From the NCBI GenBank assembly GCA_902537815.1, contig CACBCS010000004.1, forward strand, positions 1 to 64,000: a DNA stretch of 64,000 bases. The letters run 5' to 3'. The notes beneath the pieces are model-generated. The model was not told the origin of the DNA, searched no databases, and saw nothing but the letters and a program-made list of their open reading frames with translations. The position numbers and the translations under genes were made by a program. This DNA comes from an uncultured Pseudohongiella sp. GTDB lineage: Bacteria; Pseudomonadota; Gammaproteobacteria; Pseudomonadales; Pseudohongiellaceae. Position 1 is the first letter of the stretch; each line of letters starts with the position of its first letter. Below are positions 9,719-21,494 of the stretch, piece after piece.

Positions 9719-9964
9719 ATGAAGAAAATCGTCTGGACAGCGTTTGGCGTCTCTCTGGTACTTATCAACGTAATCGCTGAAATCGGCTATTACTACTCCG
9801 GCGTCTATATCCACATGTTCTTCCGCATTGCCCTGATCGTCGGTGTGACAGTGGGTGTAGCCGTACTCGGCGGCACCTTCAAGCTGATCGACGCGCTGGA
9901 AACTGAAAAACCCCTGTCCGGCACGGTCCGGGATACGCTCGGCGCCGACCGCAAGAAGCATTGA
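9719..9964 (+). CDS. Small membrane protein with two transmembrane segments
   Basis: An 81-residue protein with a hydrophobic segment at about residues 5-22 and a second at about 32-55, then a polar C-terminal tail. It lies 39 bases after the FG-GAP pair and 12 bases before the TAXI solute-binding gene on the same strand. A small membrane protein directly ahead of TAXI and TRAP genes could be an accessory of the transporter, but the TRAP permease here already carries fused small-subunit helices, so this is only positional inference. I do not recognise the family. Confidence 0.65.
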   Translation: MKKIVWTAFGVSLVLINVIAEIGYYYSGVYIHMFFRIALIVGVTVGVAVLGGTFKLIDALETEKPLSGTVRDTLGADRKKH

Positions 9965-9976
9965 ACTGACAGTCTC

Positions 9977-11047
9977 GTGTCTCCTACCTTGAAATACAGC
10001 AAAAACTCACGGCTTATCTGTGTCGTCGCGCTGGCCTCGCTGCTGCTTGGCGCCTGCAGTGATGAGCTGAGTAGGGCCAGACCCTACGTACTTACGACCG
10101 CAACGACCGGGGGCACTTTCTATCCGGTTGGGGTCGCTATTGCGACTATTGCGCACGCGCAGCTGGCCGAGAGCGACGGCATTTCTATGACCGCCATCAG
10201 CTCAGCCGGGTCCCTGGAAAACATCAAGCTGCTCCGGGATAACCAGGCGCAATTCGCTATCCTGCAGGGGCCGTTCGGCGCCTGGTCTTGGGATGGCGAG
10301 GGTCCGGTCAGTTCACCACAGACGCATCTGCGAAGTGTCAGTGCGCTGTGGAAAAATGTTGAGCACTTCGTCCTGCTGTCGGAGTTGAGTGCAACAGGCA
10401 CTATGCAGGATCTGAATCTGCTCGGCGGAGAACGTTATGTACTGGGGGCCCGAAACTCCGGCGCCGAGCAGACCGGCCGGTTTATTCTGGATTCACTGGG
10501 TATCGATTATCAGGAAAAATTTACGCTGGCCTATATGGGATATGGTCCAACAACCAGCGCCATCCAGGACGGCAACATTGTTGGTATGAATATCCCGGCG
10601 GGCGCGCCGGTGAGCTCCATCACTCAGGCTTATGCTCTGATGGGAGAGCGCATGACCATCCTGAACTGGAGCCAAGAGTCTCTTGATACAATCAACGCGC
10701 GCTACCCGCTCTGGGACTGGTATGAATTCCCGCCGGGCACCTATCCCAATCAAACCGAATTAATCCGGACCGTGGCTTCTCCTAACGTCCTGGTAACCCG
10801 CGTAGATATTCCCGATGAAGTGGTTTACAACATCACCAAGGTGATCTGGGAAAATCTGGGCACTCTGCATGAAATCCACCGGGCAACCAGAGACATGCGT
10901 ATGGAAATTGCTATTGACGGACTCGGCGCCCCACTGCATCAGGGCGCTATTCGCTATTACCGGGAAATCGGGCTGGACATTCCGCCGCGCCTGCTGCTCG
11001 CAGAAGCCAAGGATGGCGCCGGCAATCAAGCAAGTGAGGCCCTATGA
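9977..11047 (+). CDS. TAXI family TRAP transporter solute-binding lipoprotein
   Basis: A 356-residue periplasmic binding protein of the TAXI type. The GTG start gives a signal peptide with lipobox LGAC (about residues 24-27), so it is probably anchored as a lipoprotein. After the signal comes YVLTTATTGGTFYPVG, the typical TAXI opening, and the middle contains RNSGAEQTGRFIL and an aromatic-rich WYEFPPGTYPNQ segment, both characteristic of the family. It captures a small organic anion for the TRAP permease encoded next, whose start overlaps its stop by four bases. The ligand cannot be deduced; known TAXI ligands include glutamate and other dicarboxylates. Confidence 0.92.
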   Translation: MSPTLKYSKNSRLICVVALASLLLGACSDELSRARPYVLTTATTGGTFYPVGVAIATIAHAQLAESDGISMTAISSAGSLENIKLLRDNQAQFAILQGPFGAWSWDGEGPVSSPQTHLRSVSALWKNVEHFVLLSELSATGTMQDLNLLGGERYVLGARNSGAEQTGRFILDSLGIDYQEKFTLAYMGYGPTTSAIQDGNIVGMNIPAGAPVSSITQAYALMGERMTILNWSQESLDTINARYPLWDWYEFPPGTYPNQTELIRTVASPNVLVTRVDIPDEVVYNITKVIWENLGTLHEIHRATRDMRMEIAIDGLGAPLHQGAIRYYREIGLDIPPRLLLAEAKDGAGNQASEAL

Positions 11048-13071
11048 GTTCACCCCGGCTGCGCTGGACAGCTTTTCTGTTCGCACTTTTCCACATCTAC
11101 TGCAACGTGTTTGCGAGCATCTCCGAGCTCTGGCTGTCTGCGATCCATTTCGGCGGATTTGGCGCAATTTGCATGTTCATGGCCAATGAGGCGCTGAGCG
11201 ATGGCAAGCAATCTGCGCAATACTGGATCAACTTGGGCCTTGCCCTGCTGACCATCGCCTCCGCCGGATATCTCGTGCTGTTCGAGAATGCGCTGTATGC
11301 CAGAGAGACCGAATACATCCTGAGTGACTACGTTTTCTCAATCATTGCGATCGCGCTCGCCATGGAATTCACCCGGCGCACAACCGGCTGGTTCATGCCG
11401 ATCCTCATCACGCTGAGCTTATCCTACATCCTTTTTCTGGGGCGTTATATTGGTGGGGTGTTCGCATTCCCGGGACTGAGCCTCGAAACGGTCATGTACC
11501 GGAGTTACTTCACCAGTGAGGGCATGTTTGGCCTTACCGCCAATATTTCTTCTACCTTCGTGTTCATGTTCATCATTTTCGGCGCCTTTCTGTTGAAGTC
11601 TGGCGCCGGGGATTTCATTGTGCGCCTTGCAAACTGCCTGACGCGCCGACTCGTGGGTGGTGCCGGCCTGGTCTCGGTGGTGGGTTCCGGGCTGATGGGT
11701 TCCGTGACCGGCTCTGCGGTTGCCAATACCGTCTCGATCGGTGTGATCACCATACCGATGATGAAAAAATCAGGATTCACTCCGCGGTTCGCCGCTGGAG
11801 TCGAAGCCGCAGCGTCCACCGGCGGCGCGCTCATGCCGCCCGTCATGGGCGCAGGTGCCTTCGTACTCGCCAGTTATACGCAAATCTCCTACCTCACGGT
11901 AATTGCCGCCTCAGCACTGCCAGCCCTGCTCTACTTTCTGACCGTGTCCTATTTTGTCCGCATCGAGGCGAAACGACTCGGTCTGACAGCTGCCGGGAAA
12001 GGGGAAGGAGAATCAGTCCGCACGGTGCTCAAGGAGGGCTGGCATTTTGTCATTCCACTGGGAGTCCTGATCGGGTTCCTTATCGCTGGCAGAACCCCGA
12101 CCTCATCGGCCGCATTCGCGATCCTCTCGGTCATCGCAGCTTCCTGGTTATCTTCCAACCCGATGAGACTACCTGACATTTTTGATGCGGTAGTGGATGG
12201 CGTCCGTAACATGGTAACCACGGCCCTGCTGCTGATCGCAGTCGGCATTGTCATCAACGTCGTGACAACGACAGGTGTCGGCAATGCCTTTTCACTTATG
12301 ATTGTTGAATGGGCACAGGGTTCACTGCTGATCACCCTGATTCTGGTCGCGCTTGCCTCTCTGGTGCTGGGCATGGGCCTGCCTGTCACCGCATCATACA
12401 TCGTGCTGGCAACACTCTCCGCGCCGCTCATTTTTGATTTAATCAGCCAGTCTCAGCTGCTGTCGGCGCTGCAGTCAGGTGATCTGCCCGGCAACGTTGC
12501 GGCGACCATTAGGCTGTTCGGTGGAGATCCCGCAGTTGCACTACAGGAAATGCCGATGGAAATGAAACAGCTTATCCGTCGGGAAATGCTGCCTGCAGAA
12601 TTGCTCACTGGCATGCTCCTCAGCGCCCATCTGATTATTTTCTGGTTATCTCAGGACAGCAATGTCACACCGCCGGTCTGCCTCGCCTCGTTCGCCGCAG
12701 CGGGGATCGCGGGAACCCGACCCATTCCGACCGGGCTCACCAGCTGGAAGGTCGCCAAAGGCCTTTATCTGGTGCCCATCCTGTTCGCCTACTCACCACT
12801 GATCTCGGGCAGCTGGCCTGAGCGACTGGAAGTCTTTCTCTGGGCATCTATGGGTTTATACGCAATGGCCGGATTGCTGCAGTGGCATCTGGAAGCCCGG
12901 ATCACGCCAGCGGCAGCGTTGAGCCTGCTGCTCAGTGCTTTTCTGCTGATGTGGACGCCTCTTCCGATTTATTACCATGCGGCAGGTGCGCTTCTGCTCA
13001 TTGGCATCGTTTATCTCCAGCGAAAGGGCAATGAGCTGGTCACTGCACCGAACAATTTAACCGCAACGTGA
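11044..13071 (+). CDS. TRAP transporter permease, fused small and large subunits (DctQM type)
   Basis: A 675-residue inner-membrane protein with about 15 or more hydrophobic segments. The first four correspond to the small DctQ-like subunit, the rest to the DctM-like subunit, as is usual for TAXI-type TRAP systems. The family signature around GSVTGSAVANTVSIG and TGGALMPPVMGAGAFVLA lies near residues 215-280, and a second symmetric copy with GMGLPVTASYIVLA lies near 440-460. It is a sodium-driven secondary importer working with the TAXI protein encoded upstream (four-base ATGA overlap). An MDR oxidoreductase starts nine bases downstream and may act on the imported compound (inference). Confidence 0.93.
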   Translation: MSSPRLRWTAFLFALFHIYCNVFASISELWLSAIHFGGFGAICMFMANEALSDGKQSAQYWINLGLALLTIASAGYLVLFENALYARETEYILSDYVFSIIAIALAMEFTRRTTGWFMPILITLSLSYILFLGRYIGGVFAFPGLSLETVMYRSYFTSEGMFGLTANISSTFVFMFIIFGAFLLKSGAGDFIVRLANCLTRRLVGGAGLVSVVGSGLMGSVTGSAVANTVSIGVITIPMMKKSGFTPRFAAGVEAAASTGGALMPPVMGAGAFVLASYTQISYLTVIAASALPALLYFLTVSYFVRIEAKRLGLTAAGKGEGESVRTVLKEGWHFVIPLGVLIGFLIAGRTPTSSAAFAILSVIAASWLSSNPMRLPDIFDAVVDGVRNMVTTALLLIAVGIVINVVTTTGVGNAFSLMIVEWAQGSLLITLILVALASLVLGMGLPVTASYIVLATLSAPLIFDLISQSQLLSALQSGDLPGNVAATIRLFGGDPAVALQEMPMEMKQLIRREMLPAELLTGMLLSAHLIIFWLSQDSNVTPPVCLASFAAAGIAGTRPIPTGLTSWKVAKGLYLVPILFAYSPLISGSWPERLEVFLWASMGLYAMAGLLQWHLEARITPAAALSLLLSAFLLMWTPLPIYYHAAGALLLIGIVYLQRKGNELVTAPNNLTAT

Positions 13072-13080
13072 GAGACCCCT

Positions 13081-14091
13081 ATGAGCATCTATACAGCCAA
13101 TGAAATTCACCTGATTAACAGGCCCGGCGGCCTACCGAGCCACTCGGACGTCGAGCAGGTGCAACGAGAGCTCGAGCCTCCTGCATCGGGCCAGGTACTG
13201 ATCAGGAATCTGTATATGTCGGTTGACCCCTACATGCGGGGGCGCATGCGAGAGAATGCTGTTTATGCTCAGGCTTATCAGCTCAACAAACCGATGTATG
13301 GCGGCGCGATTGGCGAAGTGATCGAATCAAATTCTGACCGGGTTAAGGCCGGTGACATCGTGCTGAACCAGGGCGCCTGGCGGGACCGTCTCGTCGCCGA
13401 TGACAGCAACGTCACTGTGCTGCAGCCGTTTGATAATGACCGCCTTTCACTCTATCTGGGCGCCCTTGGCATGCCCGGCCTCACCGCTTATGTCGGGCTT
13501 CAGAAATTTGGTGAACCCAAAGCTGGAGAAACGGTCTTCGTCTCGGCAGCTTCAGGCGCGGTCGGTGCAATTGTCTGCCAAATCGCGAAGCAGCTGGGCT
13601 GCCGCGTCGTTGGGAGCGTGGGGAGTGACAAAAAAGCAGAATGGCTGAAAACGCATTGTGGCGTAGACGCTACGATTAACTACAAGACCTGCGGGCAACT
13701 CACCAAGGCACTGGCTGGGACAGCTCCGGAGGGGGTTGATGTCTACTTTGAGAACGTAGGCGGAGAGCATCTGCAGGCCGCGCTCAACATGATGAATCCA
13801 TTCGGGCGCGTGGCCGCGTGCGGAATGATTTCCGCCTACAATGACACCCAGCCGAGCCCCGGCCCTAATAATCTGATGCTCATTGTCGGCAAAAAAATTC
13901 GCATTAGCGGTTTCATCGTTTCTGACCATGCAGACATGCAGCCACAATTTATGAGCGATATGGTGGGATGGATCGAAGCGGGCAACGTTGAGTATCAGGA
14001 AACGGTTTACGAAGGTCTGGACAAGGCTCTGGATGCATTTCTGGCGCTGTTCAGTGGCGGCAACTTCGGCAAGATGATCGTAAAACTCTGA
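13081..14091 (+). CDS. NADP-dependent medium-chain oxidoreductase (leukotriene B4/CurA-like)
   Basis: A cytoplasmic reductase of 336 residues, the normal length for the zinc-independent MDR subgroup. The N-terminal GroES-like domain contains VDPYMRGRM, and the Rossmann domain shows VSAASGAVGAIVCQIAKQLG (AxGxVG nucleotide loop) near residues 150-170 followed by VVGSVGSDKK, the NADPH-phosphate contact region. The structural zinc cysteines of classical alcohol dehydrogenases are absent. Such enzymes reduce activated carbon-carbon double bonds of enones, for example 15-oxoprostaglandins or curcumin. It is the last gene of the long plus-strand run and probably co-transcribed with the TRAP permease. 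Confidence 0.9.
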   Translation: MSIYTANEIHLINRPGGLPSHSDVEQVQRELEPPASGQVLIRNLYMSVDPYMRGRMRENAVYAQAYQLNKPMYGGAIGEVIESNSDRVKAGDIVLNQGAWRDRLVADDSNVTVLQPFDNDRLSLYLGALGMPGLTAYVGLQKFGEPKAGETVFVSAASGAVGAIVCQIAKQLGCRVVGSVGSDKKAEWLKTHCGVDATINYKTCGQLTKALAGTAPEGVDVYFENVGGEHLQAALNMMNPFGRVAACGMISAYNDTQPSPGPNNLMLIVGKKIRISGFIVSDHADMQPQFMSDMVGWIEAGNVEYQETVYEGLDKALDAFLALFSGGNFGKMIVKL

Positions 14092-14410
14092 GCCGGAACA
14101 GTCAGCCTGCTGAAATGTTACCGATGAGGGATCCCTACCCGGTAGACGCAAACAGCGCGATTCGGTACTCACCGCGATGGCTTTGGAAACGGCGTCCGCC
14201 ATGGCCAGACCATGGCGGAAAACGCCCTATCCGTTCAGATATATCGGAGAAAGGATCTTACTCTGACGGCCTCTCGGTTCTCTGCCGGCTTTATGTAACA
14301 ACGCATAAGGCCGTCAGCGGCACTCCTCACCGCCATCAGATCGGGGCACCGGCGCCGGGTCGGGGAGAGGGCCTCAGCACCGGGATGATTTACCGTTCCG
14401 ACAGCGCCAC
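14092..14410. other. Intergenic region between convergent genes with two inverted repeats
   Basis: No convincing gene is present in these 319 bases. The stretch holds the hairpin at 14191-14226 and a second inverted repeat, GACGGCCT at 14265-14272 and AGGCCGTC at 14308-14315, with a 35-base spacer that itself contains TTATG/CATAA arms. Open frames crossing the region lack a plausible start signal and protein character. Confidence 0.6.
14191..14226. terminator. GC-rich hairpin between convergent genes, possible factor-assisted terminator
   Basis: A perfect 10-base stem TCCGCCATGG/CCATGGCGGA (14195-14204 and 14210-14219) with loop CCAGA is extended by GGCG/CGCC after a three-A bulge. It lies about 100 bases after the MDR reductase stop. 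No T-run follows on the plus strand; on the minus strand the stem is preceded rather than followed by the T-rich bases. It could stop or stabilise transcripts, but the terminator role is inferred. Confidence 0.45.
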
Positions 14411-15151
14411 TCACTCTTCTGTCCGAGGAAGCCTGAGACGCACACCGCTGCGGCCGGCCAGTTCAATATTCCCTCTCAGTCGGTAGCCCGGCACAGCCGC
14501 TCGCATGACACCGAATATCCAGCGGGCTAGATCATCACTCGGCGCGGTTATCAGAAAAAATGCCTCATGCTCTCGGGCCTGCCGGGCGATCATGGCGATC
14601 TCCTGCTGAATTTCGGCAGTCTGCTTTCTCAAAGCGTTTCCGTCCAGCACGAAGAAGAGATCCCCCGAAGCGCGCTCATTCTCAAGAACCGCGGCAGCAG
14701 CGGCGATTGCCGGGTGAGTTTGGTCAACGAACCGCGCGCGGTCAAGGAAGCCAACTGCTTCCTCAAACTGCCCCTGCCTTGAGGCATCTTCCGCCAGTTC
14801 AACATATCGAAGCACGATGTCCTGCAACCCTTTCAGGGCAATTTGGTTAACGGGATCATAAGCGAGAACGCGCTGGAATCGCCCATGGGCATTGTCGTCG
14901 ACGGGAGTCAGCAAGCGATCGGCGTCAAGCGCCTGCAAACCGGCAAACAACAAGTCGGCAATAAGACGCGACTCATTGTCCGGCAATGCCGACGATCGCT
15001 GCGCTGCGGGCAACGGGCGAATCTGCAAAATCTGTTCATCAGCTTCCGAGTCAGGTTCGGCAGCGGGTTCCGTGGCACAGGAAACGAGACTCACAGCACA
15101 GGCCATGAGGCACGTTCGGGTCAGAAAGCGGTGAAGAAAGCTGCAGTTCAC
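14411..15151 (-). CDS. Putative lipoprotein with TPR-like helical repeats
   Basis: A 246-residue protein with a GTG start and a signal peptide ending in lipobox LVSC near residues 22-25. The mature part begins with an acidic linker, then helical segments resembling tetratricopeptide repeats at about residues 50-160 (GLQALDADRL, YDPVNQIALKGLQDI, GQFEEAVGFLDRARFVDQ, HPAIAAAAAVLE). A distinct C-terminal region ends in RSGVRLRLPR. The pattern suggests an outer- or inner-membrane-anchored protein-binding lipoprotein. It follows moeA by 16 bases on the minus strand, so it may be co-transcribed, but there is no functional link I can show. Family not recognised. Confidence 0.75.
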   Translation of the reverse strand: MNCSFLHRFLTRTCLMACAVSLVSCATEPAAEPDSEADEQILQIRPLPAAQRSSALPDNESRLIADLLFAGLQALDADRLLTPVDDNAHGRFQRVLAYDPVNQIALKGLQDIVLRYVELAEDASRQGQFEEAVGFLDRARFVDQTHPAIAAAAAVLENERASGDLFFVLDGNALRKQTAEIQQEIAMIARQAREHEAFFLITAPSDDLARWIFGVMRAAVPGYRLRGNIELAGRSGVRLRLPRTEE

Positions 15152-15167
15152 GGAAAGCTAATAGACC

Positions 15168-16394
15168 TCAGACAAGTTCAGAAAATGGCAGAAATTTCAG
15201 CCTGTCACCCACCAAAACGGCGGTTTTCGGCGGCACGACTGCCAGACCATCGGCAAGACTCAGAGAAGCACCAACCCCGGAACTCTGGTTGTCAAATCTT
15301 TCGAGCGAAGCATTGCCTTCACCGTCTTCCTGGACACGGACTCGGAGATATTCCTGTCGCTCCCCTGATCGGTCAATGGCAAAACCGGCCGGCACGTCAA
15401 GCCAGTCCGGAAACAGGCGCGAGGTTCCCTGCATGAAAAGCAGCGCAGGCCGCACCAACAGCACGAATGTCACAAAGGCGGAAACGGGGTTGCCCGGCAA
15501 ACCAAAAAACTGTTTACCGCAAACCTTACCGCTGGCGAAAGGCTTACCCGGCTTAATCGCTAGTTTCCACAAATCCAGTCCACCCAGAGACTCAACAGCA
15601 GCCTTAACATGATCTTCTTCGCCAACGGAAACGCCCCCGGTACTGACAATGACATCCGCCTCCTCTGCCGCCTGCACCAGCACCGACCTAGTGGCCTCAT
15701 AATCGTCCTGCACCATGCCCATCTCAATGACCTCGGCACAGAGATTGCTCAACAGTGCATGAAGCGTAAAGTAATTTGAATTGTAGATTTGACCGGGCCG
15801 CAACGGCGTACCGGGCATCGCCAATTCATCTCCCGTCACGAGAAGCGCAACCCGGAGTCGCCGTCGCACGGCTATGTGAGACAGACCAACCGAAGCCAAC
15901 ACGCCAAGATCTTGCGGGTACAATCTCCGGCCCGGCTCGAATAACAGCTGGCCTGTTTTGATATCTTCGCCGGCAGCGCGCACATTCTCGCCCGGATGAA
16001 CAGACTGCAGAATTCTGATCCCTTCGCTCAATGACTCGATATTTTCCTGCATGACAACCGCATCAGCACCGGGCGGCAAAGGGGCACCCGTAAAAATTCT
16101 CGCAACACACCCAGTGTTCAGCGAATTGCCAACCTCGCCCGCTGCGATGCGCTGACTGATAGGGAAAATCCGCTCTTTGCTGAACTCGACGGCGCGAACC
16201 GCATAACCATCCATCGCGCTGTTAGCATGGGGCGGCACATCAATGCCGGCCAGCACCTCGGTTCCCAGAATTCTGCCAACCGCGACACGAAGCGGTACCT
16301 CCTCTGTCTCTTCCATGCGTGGAAGCGAAGCCAGTAGTTCGGGTAGCGCTTCAGCGATAGGGGTCAGCTTGCGGTCTGCTGGGTGGAGGTTCAT
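15168..16394 (-). CDS. moeA: Molybdopterin molybdenumtransferase MoeA
   Basis: MoeA inserts molybdate into adenylated molybdopterin in the last step of molybdenum cofactor synthesis. At 408 residues it has family length. Visible landmarks are the N-terminal SAMDGYAVRA motif near residues 60-70, the MoCF-biosynthesis domain with VSTGGVSVGEEDHVK near 250-265, and GLPGNPVSAFVTF near 295-310, followed by the C-terminal beta domain. The window also encodes two molybdoenzymes (Pao-like hydroxylase and SoxC-like sulfite dehydrogenase) that need the cofactor, although they are not adjacent. A TPR-like lipoprotein gene follows 16 bases downstream. Confidence 0.95.
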   Translation of the reverse strand: MNLHPADRKLTPIAEALPELLASLPRMEETEEVPLRVAVGRILGTEVLAGIDVPPHANSAMDGYAVRAVEFSKERIFPISQRIAAGEVGNSLNTGCVARIFTGAPLPPGADAVVMQENIESLSEGIRILQSVHPGENVRAAGEDIKTGQLLFEPGRRLYPQDLGVLASVGLSHIAVRRRLRVALLVTGDELAMPGTPLRPGQIYNSNYFTLHALLSNLCAEVIEMGMVQDDYEATRSVLVQAAEEADVIVSTGGVSVGEEDHVKAAVESLGGLDLWKLAIKPGKPFASGKVCGKQFFGLPGNPVSAFVTFVLLVRPALLFMQGTSRLFPDWLDVPAGFAIDRSGERQEYLRVRVQEDGEGNASLERFDNQSSGVGASLSLADGLAVVPPKTAVLVGDRLKFLPFSELV

Positions 16395-16454
16395 CGGTAA
16401 ACCTTGGAACGAGTATTAGGTGATTCTGAGGGCATCTGAGTCAGAATATCGGAT

Positions 16455-17420
16455 TCAGGCAGCGTGATTCCCTGCTCTGCTGTCGTCGGTGCTGCCGCTA
16501 CTGCCGGTATCCTTGGCATAGCCCGCATTCGGCCCGTATAAGCGTTTCACAACTTCCTGCAGATTTCCCCGCCAGGACTTCTGCTTGATACCAAAAGTGT
16601 CGAAAATTTTCTTGCTGGAGAGAGTCGAATTGCGGATTTCAGGCGCTCGCGACTCACGCTCGATAAACTCTAGCGAGTCCAGTAGCTGATAGATCGACTC
16701 GTCATAATTGGCCGCATATTTCAGCGCCAACTCCGCAAATTCAATTTCCTCTTTACTCTCAAGCCCGCTGTAGTGGTAAGCACCCCACACACTGGCTCCG
16801 CAATCGACTTGCTGGGCCATGGCAAGAATCGCGGAGGCAAGATCGCCCGTATAAGTCGGACTGAAACGACGTTTGGTCACTTGAACAACCCCCTGATTCT
16901 TGATCGCAGTGCGAATCCAGGACTTGATGAGCCCGCGCTTCCATTTCCCGAACAGCCATCCCGGCCGGATAATCAGATGCTCGGCATGCTGGCGAACACC
17001 CTGCTCTCCTTTAAGCGCCGATGCGCCGTAAATCCCGCGCGGGTTGGTTTCATCGTTTTCGTTATAGGCCAGTCGCTTGTCACCCTCAAACACATAAGCT
17101 GTCGACAAATGCATCATGGGGACCTTCAGTCCAGCACAGACCTCTGCCAGCGTGGCAGGAAGGTCTGCGTTAACTTTTAAACAGCGCTCACTGGCGGATT
17201 CTGCCCTTCTCAAGGCACTGTGATTCCCCGAAATAAAGTCAGTCAGGTTGATCAGCTGCGTCGGACCGTAATCGGTGACCATCTTAGCGATAGCGGTTCG
17301 ATTATCAGGATCAAAGAGCTTATCGGGAGGCGCCATGAAGCGGATTTTGCGTCTTCGCAAAATTTCGATGAGATCCTTAGCGGTTGGACTGTTCGTTCCG
17401 GCCAGAAACAGGCGCATCAT
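16455..17420 (-). CDS. RmlD-like NAD(P)-dependent short-chain reductase, atypical catalytic motif
   Basis: A 321-residue extended SDR related to dTDP-4-dehydrorhamnose reductase. The N-terminal beta-strand and dinucleotide loop read MRLFLAGTNSPTAKDLIEIL, a relaxed form of GxxGxxG. The STAYVFEGDK motif is typical of RmlD. The catalytic Tyr region reads YGASALKGE where active relatives have YGxxKxxGE, so the usual YxxxK lysine position is Ala. A lysine two residues later might substitute, or the protein may be a non-catalytic regulator, as in the MAT2B branch of this family. The two start ATGs at 17420 and 17417 are adjacent. There are no sugar-nucleotide genes nearby to support a rhamnose pathway. 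Confidence 0.75.
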   Translation of the reverse strand: MMRLFLAGTNSPTAKDLIEILRRRKIRFMAPPDKLFDPDNRTAIAKMVTDYGPTQLINLTDFISGNHSALRRAESASERCLKVNADLPATLAEVCAGLKVPMMHLSTAYVFEGDKRLAYNENDETNPRGIYGASALKGEQGVRQHAEHLIIRPGWLFGKWKRGLIKSWIRTAIKNQGVVQVTKRRFSPTYTGDLASAILAMAQQVDCGASVWGAYHYSGLESKEEIEFAELALKYAANYDESIYQLLDSLEFIERESRAPEIRNSTLSSKKIFDTFGIKQKSWRGNLQEVVKRLYGPNAGYAKDTGSSGSTDDSRAGNHAA

Positions 17421-17637
17421 CTGATCAAGGTTCCAGTGTGGTCTAGCGCTGACACGGGCTAACTTCGGGCAAGACGGCGTTCAAGTCAAGTTGCCGAAAC
17501 TTCGAAACACTGAGCGCTTGATACCTGAAGCCGGTCGCCGCAAAGTTCGTCAGAATCACGTTTCGCACAGCGATCCAGACAGCCGACACCCGGGCCGTGC
17601 AACGGCGGACAACACGTCGGCATTCGATGGATAGGCG

Positions 17638-18099
17638 CTAGAATGGAATGTCGTCGTCAAAATTGTCGAAATTCTGAGGCGGCGCTGCAGCCTGCTGCTG
17701 ACTGGGCTGGGCTGCCGGTGCCGCGGCCATCTGGGAGCCGCCGAAATCCTGTGACACGCCGCCGCGGGAATCGAGCATTTGCATCTCGTTTGCCACAACT
17801 TCCGTGCTGTATCGTTTTACGCCATCCTGCTCCCAGGATCGTGTTTGGAGACGCCCTTCGACGTAAAGCTTGGTGCCCTTCTTGACGTACTGCTCGACAA
17901 TTTCCGCAAGACGATTGAAAAAGACCACTCGGTGCCACTCGGTCTTTTCCTGCTGCTCCCCGGTACTTTTGTCCTTCCAGGTCTCACTGGTTGCCAGTGA
18001 GACATTGGCCACCGCATTGCCGTTGGGCATGTACCGAACCTCAGGGTCGTTACCCAGATTTCCCACCAGAATCACTTTATTTACACCGCGACTTGCCAC
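17638..18099 (-). CDS. ssb: Single-stranded DNA-binding protein Ssb
   Basis: Ssb coats single-stranded DNA during replication, recombination and repair. It is 153 residues with the N-terminal OB-fold ([15 protein letters not shown] through about residue 110), a Gln/Ala/Pro-rich flexible linker and the conserved acidic tip FDDDIPF, which docks partner proteins. The GTG start is supported by AAGGGAG just upstream. It is divergent from uvrA, an arrangement also seen in Escherichia coli. In that organism a LexA box sits between them; I see no CTGT-N8-ACAG site here. Confidence 0.97.
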   Translation of the reverse strand: MASRGVNKVILVGNLGNDPEVRYMPNGNAVANVSLATSETWKDKSTGEQQEKTEWHRVVFFNRLAEIVEQYVKKGTKLYVEGRLQTRSWEQDGVKRYSTEVVANEMQMLDSRGGVSQDFGGSQMAAAPAAQPSQQQAAAPPQNFDNFDDDIPF

Positions 18100-18308
18100 T
18101 CTGTTCTCCCTTGCTGAGCTTTGTCATGTTCACCGACTAAAACTATACCATCGATCTGATTAAGTGGAAATTTATACGGCTTTTCATTCAAACAGCGGCA
18201 CTCGCGAGCGAGCGAAGCTCAATCTGAAAGATTGAAATCCATCTCCGCTTTACTCTCGTAGTGGAATGCTCTGATAATAGACGGTTTGACTCTGCTCGCG
18301 GTAAACCA

Positions 18309-21131
<2,823 letters not shown>

Positions 21132-21494
21132 ATGACCCAAGGTCAGTCAATTATGAACGACGTCATGCCGGCGCTGACAGACGGACTCTGGCAGGATGTA
21201 ATCTTCACAAAGCGCTTGGGGTCACGGGCCGACTGTGCGAAAACGCCGCCCGCCCTGCATAGGCGCGTCGTGGTCGACAGCGGGATCTGTCAAGGGAGCT
21301 CAAGCTTTGAGCCCACGAATGCAGCAGACCTCTGATTGACTGGATTTTGTAATAAAAATGCAACCATCGGGCTATTACAATTCAGCCGCAAATATAGACC
21401 CGCAGCCAGCGTATGGAAGCGCAATCAAGCAATCAGCAGCCGCGGTCCGACAGGAACCAAAACCTATTTAGACCAAACCTATCAGGAGGAGCGC
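21132..21494. other. Intergenic region between uvrA and the TonB receptor gene
   Basis: No supported gene lies in these 363 bases. A 67-codon open frame starts at once after uvrA but has no protein character. A hairpin GGG-A-GCTCAA/TTGAGCCC spans 21294-21314 without a T-run. TTGACT at 21336-21341 is a possible -35 element, but no well-spaced -10 box follows, so I do not call a promoter. AGGAGGAG at about 21484-21491 is the ribosome-binding site that fixes the receptor start at 21495. Confidence 0.5.

Noticed and set aside
14273-14330. TAACAACGCATAAGGCCG resembling part of an integron attC site
   Set aside because: The matching opposite core site and imperfect stem of an attC element are missing, and no integrase or cassette genes are near.
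18100-18308. Expected LexA/SOS box between ssb and uvrA
   Set aside because: No CTGT-N8-ACAG or close variant was found in the spacer.
21132-21335. A 67-codon frame directly after uvrA
   Set aside because: No protein character; it merely fills the spacer before the receptor gene.
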